From: CAVSUZ01 sp963795415
Lineage (GTDB): Bacteria > Pseudomonadota > Alphaproteobacteria > Acetobacterales > Acetobacteraceae
Direction: 5' to 3'
DNA length: 64,000 nucleotides
Assembly (NCBI GenBank): GCA_963795415.1
Contig: CAWCHQ010000003.1
Location: 1,488,001-1,552,000 of the forward strand
In this document: piece by piece, positions 53,837 to 63,896 of the stretch
How the letters are laid out: the number at the start of each line of letters is the position of its first letter
Numbering within the stretch: position 1 is the stretch's first letter
Notes under the pieces: generated by a model
Database searches by the model: none
The model's input: only the letters and a program-made list of their open reading frames with translations
Told to the model about the DNA's origin: nothing
Translations under genes and position numbers: made by a program

Positions 53837-55564
53837 ATGACGGCCAATGGCTGGCTGCAGATAGCCCTATACTGTCTTCTGCTCATCCTGCTCACCAGGC
53901 CTCTGGGCGGCTATATGGCCCGGATCTTCAACGGTGAACGAACGCTGCTCTCACCGGTTCTTCGGCCGCTGGAGGTGGGCATCTATCGCATCTGCGGCGT
54001 TGCCGAGACCGAAGAGCAGCACTGGACGACCTACGCCATAGCGATTCTGGGTCTCAGCTTCGCCGGTTTCGTGGTGTTATATGTTCTGCAGCGGATTCAG
54101 GGTGCCCTGCCGTTCAATCCGCAGCAGTTCCGCGCCGAGTCGCCCGACCTGGCGTTCGATACCTCGGTCAGCTTTTTGACCAACACGAACTGGCAATCGT
54201 ATGTGCCGGAACAGACCATGAGCTATCTGACCCAGATGGCCGGTCTGACAGTGCACAACTTTGTGTCGGCCGCAACGGGGATCGCGCTGGCGGTCGCTCT
54301 GGTTCGCGGTTTCGCGCGTCGCTCGGCGCAGAGCATCGGCAATTTCTGGGTCGATCTGACGCGGTGCGTAATTTACATTCTACTGCCGCTTTGCGTAATG
54401 ATTGGGATTTTCGATGTCTGGCAAGGAATGCCGCAGAACCTTTCTACCTATACCGAGGCCACTACCCTTGAAGGCGCAAAGCAGGTTATAGCACAAGGCC
54501 CCGTCGCCTCGCAGGAGGCGATCAAGATACTCGGGACAAACGGAGGCGGATTCTTAAACGCCAACTCGGCGCATCCCTTTGAGAACCCTACAGCTCTGAC
54601 GAACCTGGTTCAGATGCTGTCGATGCTGGCGATCGGGGCGGCACTGACGAATGTATTTGGCCGGATGGTCGGGAATCAGCGCCAGGGCTGGGCCCTTTTT
54701 GCCGTCATGTTTGTTTTGTTCTTTGGAGGGGTGACGACGTGCTACTGGGCTGAGTCGGCAGGCAATCCGGCGTTCCATGCATTCCATGTGGATCAGGCCG
54801 CGAGCGCTTTGCAGCCCGGTGGCAATATGGAGGGCAAGGAAGTCAGGTTCGGGATCGCGAACTCTGCTCTGTTCACGACGACGACCACCGATGCTTCCTG
54901 CGGCGCAGTAAACAACATGCATGACAGCCTGCTGCCGATCGCGGGCATGGTGCCGATGGTCAACATCATGCTTGGCGAGATTATCTTCGGCGGCGTGGGC
55001 TCCGGCCTTTATGGGATGCTGCTGTTCGTCATTGTCGCCATGTTCGTCGCTGGGTTGATGGTCGGAAGAACGCCGGAATATCTGGGTAAAAAGCTGGAAG
55101 CGAAGGAGGTCAAGATGGCGATGCTGGCCATCCTTGTCCTTCCGCTATCGATCCTCGGCTTTACGGCACTGGCGGTCGTCACCAAGCCAGGCCTGGATGC
55201 TTTGGCGAATGCAGGCCCGCACGGGTTCAGCGAGGCGCTGTATGCCTATACGTCGGCGACGGGGAACAACGGCAGCGCTTTCGCGGGGCTCTCCGCCAAC
55301 GTACCGTTCTGGAATGATACGCTGGGACTGGCGATGTTCATCGGCCGGTTCCTGATGATCATTCCCACGCTGGCGATTGCCGGATCGCTTGCGCGGAAGA
55401 AGATTGTTCCTGCCTCCCCGGGAACATTCCCGACGACAAGCCCGCTGTTTGTAAGCCTGGTTGTAGGCGTGATCGCGATTACCGGAGGGTTGATTTACTT
55501 CCCCGCGGTGGCTTTGGGGCCTGTGGTGGAGAATTTTGCGATGCAGGCCGGTACACTTTACTGA
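53837..55564 (+). CDS. kdpA: K+-transporting ATPase subunit KdpA
   Basis: The 575-residue potassium-binding channel-like subunit of the high-affinity Kdp pump. The N-terminus LTRPLGGYMARIFNGERT is typical. Selectivity-filter-like loops are SFLTNTNWQSYVPEQTMSYL, GTNGGGFLNANSAHPFENPT and CGAVNNMHDSLLPIAGMVPM, and a fourth, ATGNNGSAFAGL. The length is the family norm and there is no frameshift. It is first of the large subunits in kdpFABCDE. Confidence 0.95.
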   Translation: MTANGWLQIALYCLLLILLTRPLGGYMARIFNGERTLLSPVLRPLEVGIYRICGVAETEEQHWTTYAIAILGLSFAGFVVLYVLQRIQGALPFNPQQFRAESPDLAFDTSVSFLTNTNWQSYVPEQTMSYLTQMAGLTVHNFVSAATGIALAVALVRGFARRSAQSIGNFWVDLTRCVIYILLPLCVMIGIFDVWQGMPQNLSTYTEATTLEGAKQVIAQGPVASQEAIKILGTNGGGFLNANSAHPFENPTALTNLVQMLSMLAIGAALTNVFGRMVGNQRQGWALFAVMFVLFFGGVTTCYWAESAGNPAFHAFHVDQAASALQPGGNMEGKEVRFGIANSALFTTTTTDASCGAVNNMHDSLLPIAGMVPMVNIMLGEIIFGGVGSGLYGMLLFVIVAMFVAGLMVGRTPEYLGKKLEAKEVKMAMLAILVLPLSILGFTALAVVTKPGLDALANAGPHGFSEALYAYTSATGNNGSAFAGLSANVPFWNDTLGLAMFIGRFLMIIPTLAIAGSLARKKIVPASPGTFPTTSPLFVSLVVGVIAITGGLIYFPAVALGPVVENFAMQAGTLY

Positions 55565-55580
55565 GATACGAGGCAAGCTC

Positions 55581-57685
55581 CATGGACGCCAGGTACAAGA
55601 ATGCGCGGCTCAAAGTCCGCCATGCTGGACCCCGCGATACTCATTCCGGCGGTCAGGCAATCATTGGTCAAGCTAGACCCGAGCATTCTTATCAAGAATC
55701 CGGTCATGTTCGTGGTGGAGATCGTCGCAGTGCTGACCACGGTGGTTTTCATACGTGAACTGCTGACTGGCGGCGGCCACCCGAGCTTCACCTTGCAGAT
55801 CATGTTCTGGCTGTGGCTGACGGTGTTGTTCGCAAATTTTGCCGAGGCGGTGGCGGAGGGAAGGGGCAAGGCGCAGGCGGCGACACTGCGCCGGGCACGC
55901 ACCGAGACGCTCGCGAAGCGGCTGGCTGGCCTGAACGCCCCAGACTTTCAGCTCGTCGCGGCGCCTGAACTGAAGCCGGGCGATGTGGTGCTGGTTGAGG
56001 CCGGGGATCTCATCCCGAGCGACGGGGACGTGGTGGAGGGTATCGCCTCGGTGGATGAGTCTGCCATTACGGGCAAATCGGCACCGGTTATTCGTGAGTC
56101 GGGTGGTGACCGCTCGGCTGTCACCGGCGGAACGCGGGTATTGTCCGACTGGATCAAGGTGAAGATCACCGCAGCGCAGGGAGCGACATTCCTCGACCGC
56201 ATGATAGCCCTGGTGGAGGGTGCAGAGCGGCAGAAGACACCGAATGAAATAGCCCTGAATATCCTTCTAGCAGGGCTGACCATTATCTTTGTTGTTGTCG
56301 TGACAACGATCCCCAGCTTTGCGCACTACGCCGGGGGTGCCGTTTCGGTGGTAATTCTTGTCGCGCTGTTCGTTGCGCTAATCCCCACAACGATCGGCGC
56401 GCTGCTTTCGGCAATTGGCATCGCAGGTATGGACCGGCTGGTACAATTCAACGTGCTGGCGATGTCGGGCCGGGCCGTGGAAGCGGCCGGCGACGTGGAT
56501 ACACTGCTGCTGGATAAAACCGGGACGATCACGCTCGGCAATCGCCAGGCGACGGAGTTCTATCCGTTGCGGGGCGTGAGCGAGACGCAGCTGGCGGATG
56601 CGGCGCAGCTTGCGTCCTTGCCCGACGAAACTCCGGAGGGCCGGTCGATCGTGGTCCTGGCGAAGGAGAAGTATCGGATGCGGGGGCGGGAGATGGCGCC
56701 GCTGGGCGCGCGCTTCATATCATTCACCGCGCAGACCCGCCTTTCCGGGATCGACTTCGACGGCTCTTCCATTCGCAAGGGCGCTGTCGATGCGGTCTTG
56801 TATTGGGTGCGCTATAGCGGCGAGCAAGCAGCAGGCGGCGTGATGGTTCGGACTGCCGTATCCGAGCCTATGGTTCGCGAACTGACTTTCAAGTCTGACG
56901 AAATCGCGAAGGCCGGCGGAACGCCCCTGGCCGTGGCGAAAGACGGGCGGCTGCTGGGGGTGATCTATCTGAAAGATATCGTGAAGGGCGGCATTCGGGA
57001 ACGCTTCGCCGAGTTGCGGCGGATGGGTATTCGTACCGTAATGATAACGGGCGACAACCCACTGACTGCGGCAGCCATCGCGGCCGAATCGGGAGTGGAT
57101 GATTTCCTGGCGCAAGCGACGCCTGAAACCAAGCTTAAGTTGATTCGTGAAGAACAGGCGCAGGGAAAGCTGGTGGCGATGTGCGGCGATGGGACGAATG
57201 ATGCGCCCGCACTGGCCCAGGCGGACGTTGGCGTGGCGATGAATACCGGCACAATGGCTGCCCGTGAGGCGGGCAACATGGTCGATCTGGACAGCGATCC
57301 GACCAAGCTGATCGAGATCGTGGAGATCGGGAAGCAGTTGCTGATGACAAGGGGGGCGCTGACCACGTTTTCGATCGCCAACGACGTGGCAAAGTATTTT
57401 GCGATGATTCCCGCCATGTTCCTGGCCTTCTATCCCCAATTGCGAGCGCTCAACGTCATGCATCTGGCGAACCCGCAGAGCGCGATTTTATCGGCGATCA
57501 TCTTCAACGCACTGATCATCGTCTTTCTGATCCCGCTGGCGCTGCGTGGGGTCGCCTATCGGCCGATCGGGGCCGCAGCGCTGCTGCGGCGCAACCTGCT
57601 TATCTACGGCCTTGGCGGCATCGCTGCTCCGTTCGTCGGGATCAAGCTGCTGGATATGCTGGTCACTGCGATTGGCCTGGCTTAA
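55581..57685 (+). CDS. kdpB: K+-transporting ATPase ATP-binding subunit KdpB (possible frameshift at codon 12)
   Basis: A P-type ATPase of about 700 residues that powers K+ uptake. Phosphorylation motif LLLDKTGTITLGN, TGES-like ITGKSAPVIRESGG, hinge TGDNPLTA and MCGDGTNDAPALAQADVGVAM. The natural start seems to be ATG 55581, giving DARYKNARLK. One extra A in AAAG near 55613 then shifts the frame, since the usual sequence is ARLKSAMLDPAIL. Translation could also begin at the in-frame ATG 55601 (MRGSKSAMLDP), which keeps the rest intact. So the protein may still be made with a changed N-terminus. Confidence 0.92.
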
Positions 57686-57698
57686 GGAGAGCATGATC

Positions 57699-58299
57699 AT
57701 GCGACACATCCGCCCCGCGGTCGTGATGATCATCGTCATGACGGTGATCACCGGCCTGATCTATCCGCTGGCTATGACAGGCATTGCCCAGGTGGTGTTC
57801 CCGTACCAGGCGAACGGAAGCCTAATTAAGAACGCTACCAAGGTGATCGGCTCAGCCCTGATCGGTCAGAACTTCACGTCGGACAGGTATTTCCATGGCC
57901 GGCTTTCGGCCACGACCGGACCCGATCCCAAGGATCCGAGTAAGACGATCCCAGTCCCATATGCCGCGGACAACTCGTCCGGTTCGAAATCTCGGCCCAA
58001 CTTCGAAAACCTTGGCCGATCGTGTAAAGGCTGATGCGGCAGCCCTGGGGGCGCAGAATCCCGGCGTGCCGATCCCAGCGGACCTGGCTACCACCTCGGC
58101 CAGCGGCCTCGACCCGGATATCACGCCGGCAGGGGCGCTGTTCCAGGTGCCGCGCGTGGCCAGGGCCCGGGGGCTTCCGGAGGAGAAGGTTCGCCAGTTG
58201 ATCGAGGACCATATTAGCGGCCGCCTGCTCGGCATCATCGGTGAACCGCATGTGAACGTGCTCGAGCTCAATCTCGCTTTGGATGCATTAAACGGCTAA
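57699..58299 (+). pseudogene. kdpC: K+-transporting ATPase subunit KdpC, one frameshift
   Basis: The single-span periplasmic subunit of the Kdp pump, about 200 residues. Start ATG 57699 with AAGGAGAG upstream; ATG 57693 is also in frame. The first part is RPAVVMIIVMTVITGLIYPL, GSALIGQNF and YFHGRLSA. The frame breaks at about 57990 in TCGAAATCT, where one A too many is present; the true sequence would be NSSGSNLGPTSKTLADRVKAD. The second part has PADLATTSASGLDPDITPAGA and ISGRLLGIIGEPHVNVLELN, complete to the stop. One base correction restores a normal KdpC. Confidence 0.92.
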
Positions 58300-58331
58300 A
58301 AGCCATTTGTGGACATCAGGCGGTCTGGGTT

Positions 58332-61038
58332 TTGCAAGAGGCAGGGATACAGCAGCGGCGGCGTCCTTCGCCCGACGCTCTGTTAGCATCGGTTGGGGAA
58401 ACCTCACGGGGCAGGCTGAAGATTTTTCTGGGCGCTGCTCCGGGCGTGGGCAAGACGTTCGAGATGCTGAGCGCAGCCCGTGCGCGGATGCAGGAAGAGA
58501 GGGACGTCGTCATCGGCGTTGTGGAAACGCATGGACGGCGCGAGACCGAGGCGCTTCTTCAGGGCCTTGAAATCATCCCCCGGCAACGGATCGAGTATAA
58601 GGGCCGCATCCTGGAGGAGATGGACCTCAACGCCATTCTGGCGCGGCGGCCGAGGCTCGTGCTGGTGGACGAGCTGGCCCACACCAATGCCTCTGGCGTC
58701 AGGCATCCCAAGCGATACGTGGATGTAGAGGAGCTGCTCGGCGCGGGTATCGACGTCTACACAACCCTCAATGTTCAGCACATCGAAAGCCTGAATGACG
58801 TCATTGCCCGGATTACCGGGGTCAGGGTTCGCGAAACAGTGCCCAATTCGATCCTGGACAGGGCGGATGATGTAGAACTTATTGATCTGACGCCGGAAGA
58901 TCTTATCCAGCGGCTGAAGGACGGGAAAGTCTACGTCCCACATCAGGCCGAGCACGCCATCCGGCATTATTTTTCGCCCGGGAACCTCACGGCGTTGCGC
59001 GAGCTGGCTCTGCGCAGAACTGCGCAACGCGTTGATGCGCAGATGGTGCGCTACATGCAGGCCCACGCGATCGCCGGGCCGTGGGCCGCCGGTGAACGTG
59101 TGCTGGCCTGTGTCGGCGCCGATCCGGGCAGTGTCGAGGTGGTACGCCATGCGAAGCGCATGGCCGACAACCTGAAAGCACCGTGGGCCGCTATCCATGT
59201 CGAAACCGGTCGCAATCTGCGCATGACGGAGACAGAGCGCGACCGGGTGGCTGAAGCCCTGAGACTGGCCCAGCGACTTGGGGCCGAGGCCGTAACGCTG
59301 CCCGGGGCGGACGTGGCGGAAACGATCGCCGATTATGCGAAAATCAACAACTTTACCCATATCATCATCGTACGGGCTTCGCGCCCGCGATGGGCGAACC
59401 TGTTTCGCAGTCCGCTTTACCAGCAGCTTATCGACAAGGCCGGCGGAGCCAGCGTGCACGTACTTGGCCAACCGGCGACGCGCGATGGTCCGCGTGCGCG
59501 CCGCTTCGGCTTCGTCCGAGGACAGGGCAGCACTTCAGATTACCTGGGCAGTCTGGTACTGGTGGCGGTTTCGCTTGTTGCTGCCTTGCTGTTGCGCAAT
59601 ATGCTGGGTATCACGAGCGTCGCGCTGACCTTTTTGACTGCCGTTCTGGTTAGCGCAGTTACATACGGGCTGTGGCCGGCATTGCTCGCCAGCGTCGCCA
59701 GCATGCTGGCCTATAACTTCTTTTTCCTGCCCCCACTCTATACGCTGACCATCGCTGACCCCGAAAACGTGGTGGCGCTATTCTTTTTCGCGATTACAGC
59801 AGTGATCGCCAGCAATCTGACGGCACGCGTCCGGTCCCAGGCGATTACCGCGCGGCAACGGGCTCGCACGACGGAGGAGTTATATCAGTTCAGCCGAAAG
59901 CTTGCAGCTGCCGTGAATCTGGATGACCTGCTCTGGGCTGCAGTGCACCAGATTGCGCTGATGCTGAAAGTCCATGCGGTAATCCTGCTTCCGCAAGAGG
60001 GGGATCTGATTGTTCGCGCGGGGTTTCCACCGGAGGATCGGCTTGACGAAGGAGATATCGGGGCTGCGAAATGGAGCTGGGAGAAGAATCGTCCCGCCGG
60101 CCGTGGCTCCGACACCTTGCCGGGAGCCAAGCGGCTGTTCCTTCCGATGCAAACCGGGCGCGGTGCCGTTGGGGTGATTGGTATCGACCGCGACGAGCCT
60201 GGTCCGCTGCTTACGCCGGACCAGCAGCGACTGCTGACTGCCCTTGCTGACCAGACCGCGCTCGCCGTGGAACGTGTAAACCTGGTGAAAGATATCGACA
60301 AAGCCCGCCTCGTTGCGGAGACTGATCGCCTGCGGACGGCGCTGCTGACCTCGATCTCGCATGATCTCCGTACTCCGCTCGCCTCGATCCTTGGCTCGAT
60401 TACGAGCCTGGCTGTGTCAGGGAAAGTGCTTGATGACAACACCCGACAGGAGCTGATGCAGACGATCCAGGAGGAGGCGGAGCGCCTGAACCGGTTCATC
60501 GGCAACCTGCTGGACATGACCCGGCTGGAATCGGGACCGCTACATTTGCGGACGCAGCCGGTGGATATCTCGGATACGGTGGGCAGCGCATTGCGCAGAG
60601 CCGGCAAGGTGCTGGGCGATCTGCGGACCGAGGTCCGAAATCGAGCCGGATCTTCCGATGCTCGATCTGGACGAGGTTCTGTTCGAGCAGGTAGTGTTTA
60701 ATTTGCTGGACAATGCAGCCAAGTATGCGCCGGCTGGATCTCTGGTGGGGATCAGTGCCTGGCGGGACTCAGGACAGGTTCGTTTGCAGATTGCGGATGA
60801 GGGGCCCGGCATTGCCGCTGCCGATCTGGAACATGTCTTCGAGAAATTTTATCGCGCTGAGACCGGAGATCGCCGCCGCGCGGGCACCGGACTCGGCCTG
60901 GCTATTTGCCGCGGGTTTACTGAAGCCATGCACGGCACGATCACAGCGGCAAACCGGACAGATCGCAGAGGTGCGGTATTTACCATCAGATTGCCGGTTC
61001 CCAGGTGGGCCGGCGAAGCCAATGGGGGCGGCCGATGA
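58332..61038 (+). pseudogene. kdpD: Osmosensitive K+ channel histidine kinase KdpD, one frameshift
   Basis: The sensor kinase of the Kdp system, about 900 residues. The N-terminal KdpD domain has Walker-like FLGAAPGVGKTFEML and VLVDELAHTN; a Usp-like domain follows (ACVGADPGSVEVV). Four membrane helices lie near residues 395-500, then a GAF domain. The phosphoacceptor His is in SISHDLRTPLASILGSI. Near 60636 the frame is lost, because GTCCGAA carries an extra C (expected VEIEPDLPMLDLDE). The other frame gives the ATPase part with NLLDNAAKYAP, ADEGPGIAAADLEHVFEKFYRA and GTGLGLAIC. Start TTG 58332 is uncertain. Confidence 0.92.
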
Positions 61039-61733
61039 CCGGGTCAGCTGCGATCCGGATTCTTGTAGTGGATGACGAGCCAGCGATTTTGCGGTTCTTG
61101 CGAGCGGGGTTGTCCGGTCAGGGGCATATCGTTTCAGAGGCCCAGACGGGGCAAGCGGCGCTGGATGTGCTTCAGCGCGGCCGGGTCGATATGATGGTGC
61201 TCGATCTCGGCCTTCCCGACCTAGACGGGTTGGAGGTGATACGCCGCCTGCGAGAGAGTGGGACAATGCTGCCGATTATCGTGCTATCCAGTCGCGATGA
61301 CGAAGCTGCGAAGGTGGCTGCCCTTGACCTTGGAGCCGACGATTACGTAACCAAGCCGTTTGGCATCGAGGAGCTTCTGGCCCGCATAAGGGCAGCGCAG
61401 CGGCATCAGCTTCAGCAACAAGGCGAACGACCCGTCTTTCATGCCGGCGATCTGGCGATGGATCTCGTCCGCCGGATTGTCACGGTACGCGGCGCGGAGG
61501 TGAAATTCTCCCGCCGGGAGTATGAGTTGTTACGCCTGTTAGTGGCGCATGCAGGGAAGGTGCTCACTCACCGTATGATCTTGCGGACGGTGTGGGCGGG
61601 GGATACCGACGTGCAGTATCTGCGCATCTATATCCGGGCGCTGCGCCAGAAGATTGAACCCGATCCCGAGCGGCCGGAATATATCCTGACGGAAACCGGC
61701 GTGGGGTACCGGCTTCGAGGACCCGATCTGTGA
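61035..61733 (+). CDS. kdpE: KDP operon response regulator KdpE
   Basis: A 232-residue OmpR-family activator. The receiver has LVVDDEPAILRFL, phosphoacceptor Asp in MMVLDLGLPDLDG, VLSSRDDEAAK and Lys in YVTKPFGIEEL. The winged-helix output domain has EVKFSRREYELLRLLVAHAGKVLTH and QYLRIYIRALRQKIEPDP, ending TETGVGYRLR. ATG 61035 overlaps the kdpD stop by four bases (ATGA). Its target is presumably the AT-rich region before the kdp genes. Confidence 0.95.
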   Translation: MTGSAAIRILVVDDEPAILRFLRAGLSGQGHIVSEAQTGQAALDVLQRGRVDMMVLDLGLPDLDGLEVIRRLRESGTMLPIIVLSSRDDEAAKVAALDLGADDYVTKPFGIEELLARIRAAQRHQLQQQGERPVFHAGDLAMDLVRRIVTVRGAEVKFSRREYELLRLLVAHAGKVLTHRMILRTVWAGDTDVQYLRIYIRALRQKIEPDPERPEYILTETGVGYRLRGPDL

Positions 61734-62176
61734 GGCTCGGCGAGCTTATCGGTCCAGACCGCGTGTTGGTCGGATTGCGCGCTGCTAGCAAGATGCAGCT
61801 TCTCCAAGAGCTCGCGCGGCGGGCCGGCACGGCTTTGTTGCAGGATCCGCGGGTGATTTTCGATGCTCTCCAGGCCCGCGAGGATCTGGGATCAACAGGT
61901 CTTGGCAAGGGCTTTGCTCTCCCGCACGCTCGCCTGGATACGATTGCTGCACCCTTCGCGCTGTTCGCACGGCTCGCCAAGCCCATCGACTTCGCAGCAG
62001 TCGATGAAAAGCCAGTGGACCTCGTGGCGCTGTTGCTGACTCCCGCGAATGCCTCGGCCGAGCATCTTTCGACCCTGGCGGCGATCTCGCGGCCGATGCG
62101 CAACGACGCCTGTCTTCAGGGATTGCGCCAGGCGCCAGACGCACACAGCGTGCGTGAGGTTTTGGTTACGGCGTAG
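61730..62176 (+). CDS. PTS IIA(Ntr)-like protein coupled to kdpE
   Basis: A 148-residue PTS EIIA domain of the fructose/nitrogen class. It reads ELIGPDRVLVGLRAASKMQLLQ, then GSTGLGKGFALPHARLDTI with the phosphorylatable His (ALPHAR, about residue 66), then FAAVDEKPVDLVALLLTPANA and a helical end. The GTG start at 61730 overlaps the kdpE stop by four bases (GTGA), so it belongs to the kdp operon. In E. coli unphosphorylated IIA(Ntr) binds KdpD and stimulates it; a dedicated copy here would couple PTS(Ntr) state to potassium uptake. The coupling is inference from that precedent and gene position. Confidence 0.85.
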   Translation: MRLGELIGPDRVLVGLRAASKMQLLQELARRAGTALLQDPRVIFDALQAREDLGSTGLGKGFALPHARLDTIAAPFALFARLAKPIDFAAVDEKPVDLVALLLTPANASAEHLSTLAAISRPMRNDACLQGLRQAPDAHSVREVLVTA

Positions 62177-62192
62177 ATTTCGGCTTGAGTGG

Positions 62193-62277
62193 CGGATGGG
62201 GTGGGATTCGAACCCACGAACCCTTGCGGGTTGGCGGTTTTCAAGACCGCTGCCTTAAACCGCTCGGCCACCCATCC
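62193..62277 (-). tRNA. tRNA-Ser (anticodon UGA)
   Basis: The minus strand folds as a serine tRNA. The acceptor arms are GGATGGG (from 62277) and CCCATCC (to 62194) with G discriminator at 62193. The D-arm begins TGGCCGAGCGGTTTAAGGC. The anticodon loop is CTTGAAA between GCGGT and ACCGC, anticodon TGA. A long variable arm (CAACCCGCAAGGGTTCG region) and T-loop GGTTCGAATCC are present. CCA is not encoded. It decodes UCA and related codons. Confidence 0.93.
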
Positions 62278-62428
62278 GCAGGCAAGGGCTCGGCCCCCGC
62301 AAGCCATTGACAAGGCAACGAGTATCTCGGTTGTATCATCGAAGTGATCGAAGCGCGAACCGGCCATCCTCCTGCGCTTGCTACAGGTCGCAAAAAAGCA
62401 ACGTCCAACTGCTCGAGAGGTCCGCCGT

Positions 62429-63019
62429 ATGAAGCACAGGCTCCGCTGTGTCTTTTGCTCCGGGCTCCTCGCCCTTGTGCCAGCCGCGTCGGCGTCAGCA
62501 CAGACGATTCTCGGCGAGTTACGCGCAGGAGTGCTGGCCCATGACATTCCATTCCTGGCAAACCAAAAGGAGCATGGGGTCGATCTCAATGGCGAGGTGC
62601 TCTTCGTCTCTCCAGTACCCAACGGCGTAGTGGCGGGGATCAACCCGAAATTTCGTTGGCTGCTGACGCCGCGCCCGAATTTCGGGATCGATGTCAATAC
62701 GGGCGGCTATACGAGCCAATTGTATTTCGGGCTGACCTGGACGGCGGAGCTGTTCAGTGATGTCCTGTGGCCGCACGATTGCATATTCGTCAGCCTAGGT
62801 TTCGGGCCTGCCTTTAACAGTGGTCACACCAATACCGCCAGCTCCAATCACAAAAGTCTGGGCTCGAACGTGCTGTTTCATCCCAGCGTGGAGGTGGGCT
62901 ATTGGTTTAATCCCCGCTACAGCGTGTCGCTGTATTACGAGCACAGCTCCAACGCCGGGCTGGCCAGCGAGAATGAGGGATTGAACAACGCAGGCATCAG
63001 GTTCGGCCTGGGATTCTGA
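62429..63019 (+). CDS. Lipid A 3-O-deacylase (PagL-like) outer-membrane protein
   Basis: A 196-residue protein with signal peptide ending SASA-QT. Beta-strand-rich pattern of an outer-membrane barrel: ELRAGVLAHDI, GVDLNGEVLFVSP, PKFRWLLTPRPNFG, VSLGFGPAFNSG. The PagL active-site motif is in SVSLYYEHSSNAGLASEN, with the catalytic His-Ser pair and nearby Asn. The end is RFGLGF with a terminal aromatic typical of barrels. ATG 62429 follows GAGAGG. PagL removes the 3-O acyl chain from lipid A. Its 3' end overlaps the convergent permease gene by about 23 bases. Confidence 0.85.
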   Translation: MKHRLRCVFCSGLLALVPAASASAQTILGELRAGVLAHDIPFLANQKEHGVDLNGEVLFVSPVPNGVVAGINPKFRWLLTPRPNFGIDVNTGGYTSQLYFGLTWTAELFSDVLWPHDCIFVSLGFGPAFNSGHTNTASSNHKSLGSNVLFHPSVEVGYWFNPRYSVSLYYEHSSNAGLASENEGLNNAGIRFGLGF

Positions 63020-63896
63020 GCCATCGCTTTTGGGCTCGTTGACTGACGCGCCGCGCCCGCCGGCGCGCGCGCGGGTCGAGGGCATCGCGGACCCAATCGC
63101 CGATCAGATTTTCAGACAACACCAGCAGGACAAGGGCAGCTCCGGGCAATACAGAGGGCCACCACGCCCCGCTGAACAGATATTGATACCCCTGGCTGAC
63201 GCGCAGCCCGAGTGACGGAGTGGTGACCGCGACCCCAAGCCCCAGAAACGACAGCGAGGCCTCCAGCTCTACCGCGCGCGGAATGTCGACGGAAATCTGC
63301 ACCAGCAATGGGCCCAGCACGTTCGGAAGCAGATGGCGGAAGATGATCCGGGTCGGGGAGGCTCCCGCAAGCATCGCCGCGGTGACGTAGTCCTGGTTGC
63401 GTTCAGACAGCACGCTGGAGCGAACAAGCCGCGCATACTGCGCCCAACCGACCACGCCGATCACGGCGATGACTTTCCACAAGCCGCGACCGGTGATCGC
63501 CAGCACGGCCAGGGCGATCAGCACCGCCGGCAGCGAGAGTTGGATGTCCACCAGCCGCATGGAAACAGTGTCGAACCATTTACCGGACCGGTACCCCGCG
63601 ACCAACCCCACACTGGTTCCCATGGCAACGCTGATTGCCACGGCGGCGAAGCCGACAAGCAAGGAAATGCGCAACCCAAACAGAATGTTGGATAACATGT
63701 CCCGCCCTAGCCCGTCGGTGCCCAACGGATAAGACGGGTCGCTGCCGGAAACCCAGAACGGCGGGTCGAGCCGTGAAAGCAGCGATTGTTCCTCGGGGTC
63801 GTGGGGCGCCAGAAACGGTGCGAAGATCGCGGCGACGATCAGCGCCAAAAGAAGCAGGATGGAGAACCACGGAAGGTCGCGCCACCTAATGCGCAT
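62997..63896 (-). CDS. Peptide ABC transporter permease (DppC/OppC type), second system
   Basis: A 299-residue inner-membrane permease. The first helix is SILLLLALIVAAIFAPFLAPHDP. Signature SYPLGTDGLGRDMLSNILFG is the DppC pattern. The EAA loop is VTAAMLAGASPTRIIFRHLLPN, and the end is LSENLIGDWVRDALDPRARR. It is followed by a basic tail. It overlaps the upstream permease gene by 11 bases. ATPase and binding-protein genes must lie upstream, beyond the window. Confidence 0.9.
   Translation of the reverse strand: MRIRWRDLPWFSILLLLALIVAAIFAPFLAPHDPEEQSLLSRLDPPFWVSGSDPSYPLGTDGLGRDMLSNILFGLRISLLVGFAAVAISVAMGTSVGLVAGYRSGKWFDTVSMRLVDIQLSLPAVLIALAVLAITGRGLWKVIAVIGVVGWAQYARLVRSSVLSERNQDYVTAAMLAGASPTRIIFRHLLPNVLGPLLVQISVDIPRAVELEASLSFLGLGVAVTTPSLGLRVSQGYQYLFSGAWWPSVLPGAALVLLVLSENLIGDWVRDALDPRARRRARRVSQRAQKRWLRIPGRT

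Noticed and set aside
62193..62277. tRNA-Ser as an integration site
   Set aside because: No integrase gene and no repeat of the tRNA 3' end was seen nearby; the neighbours look like ordinary chromosomal genes.
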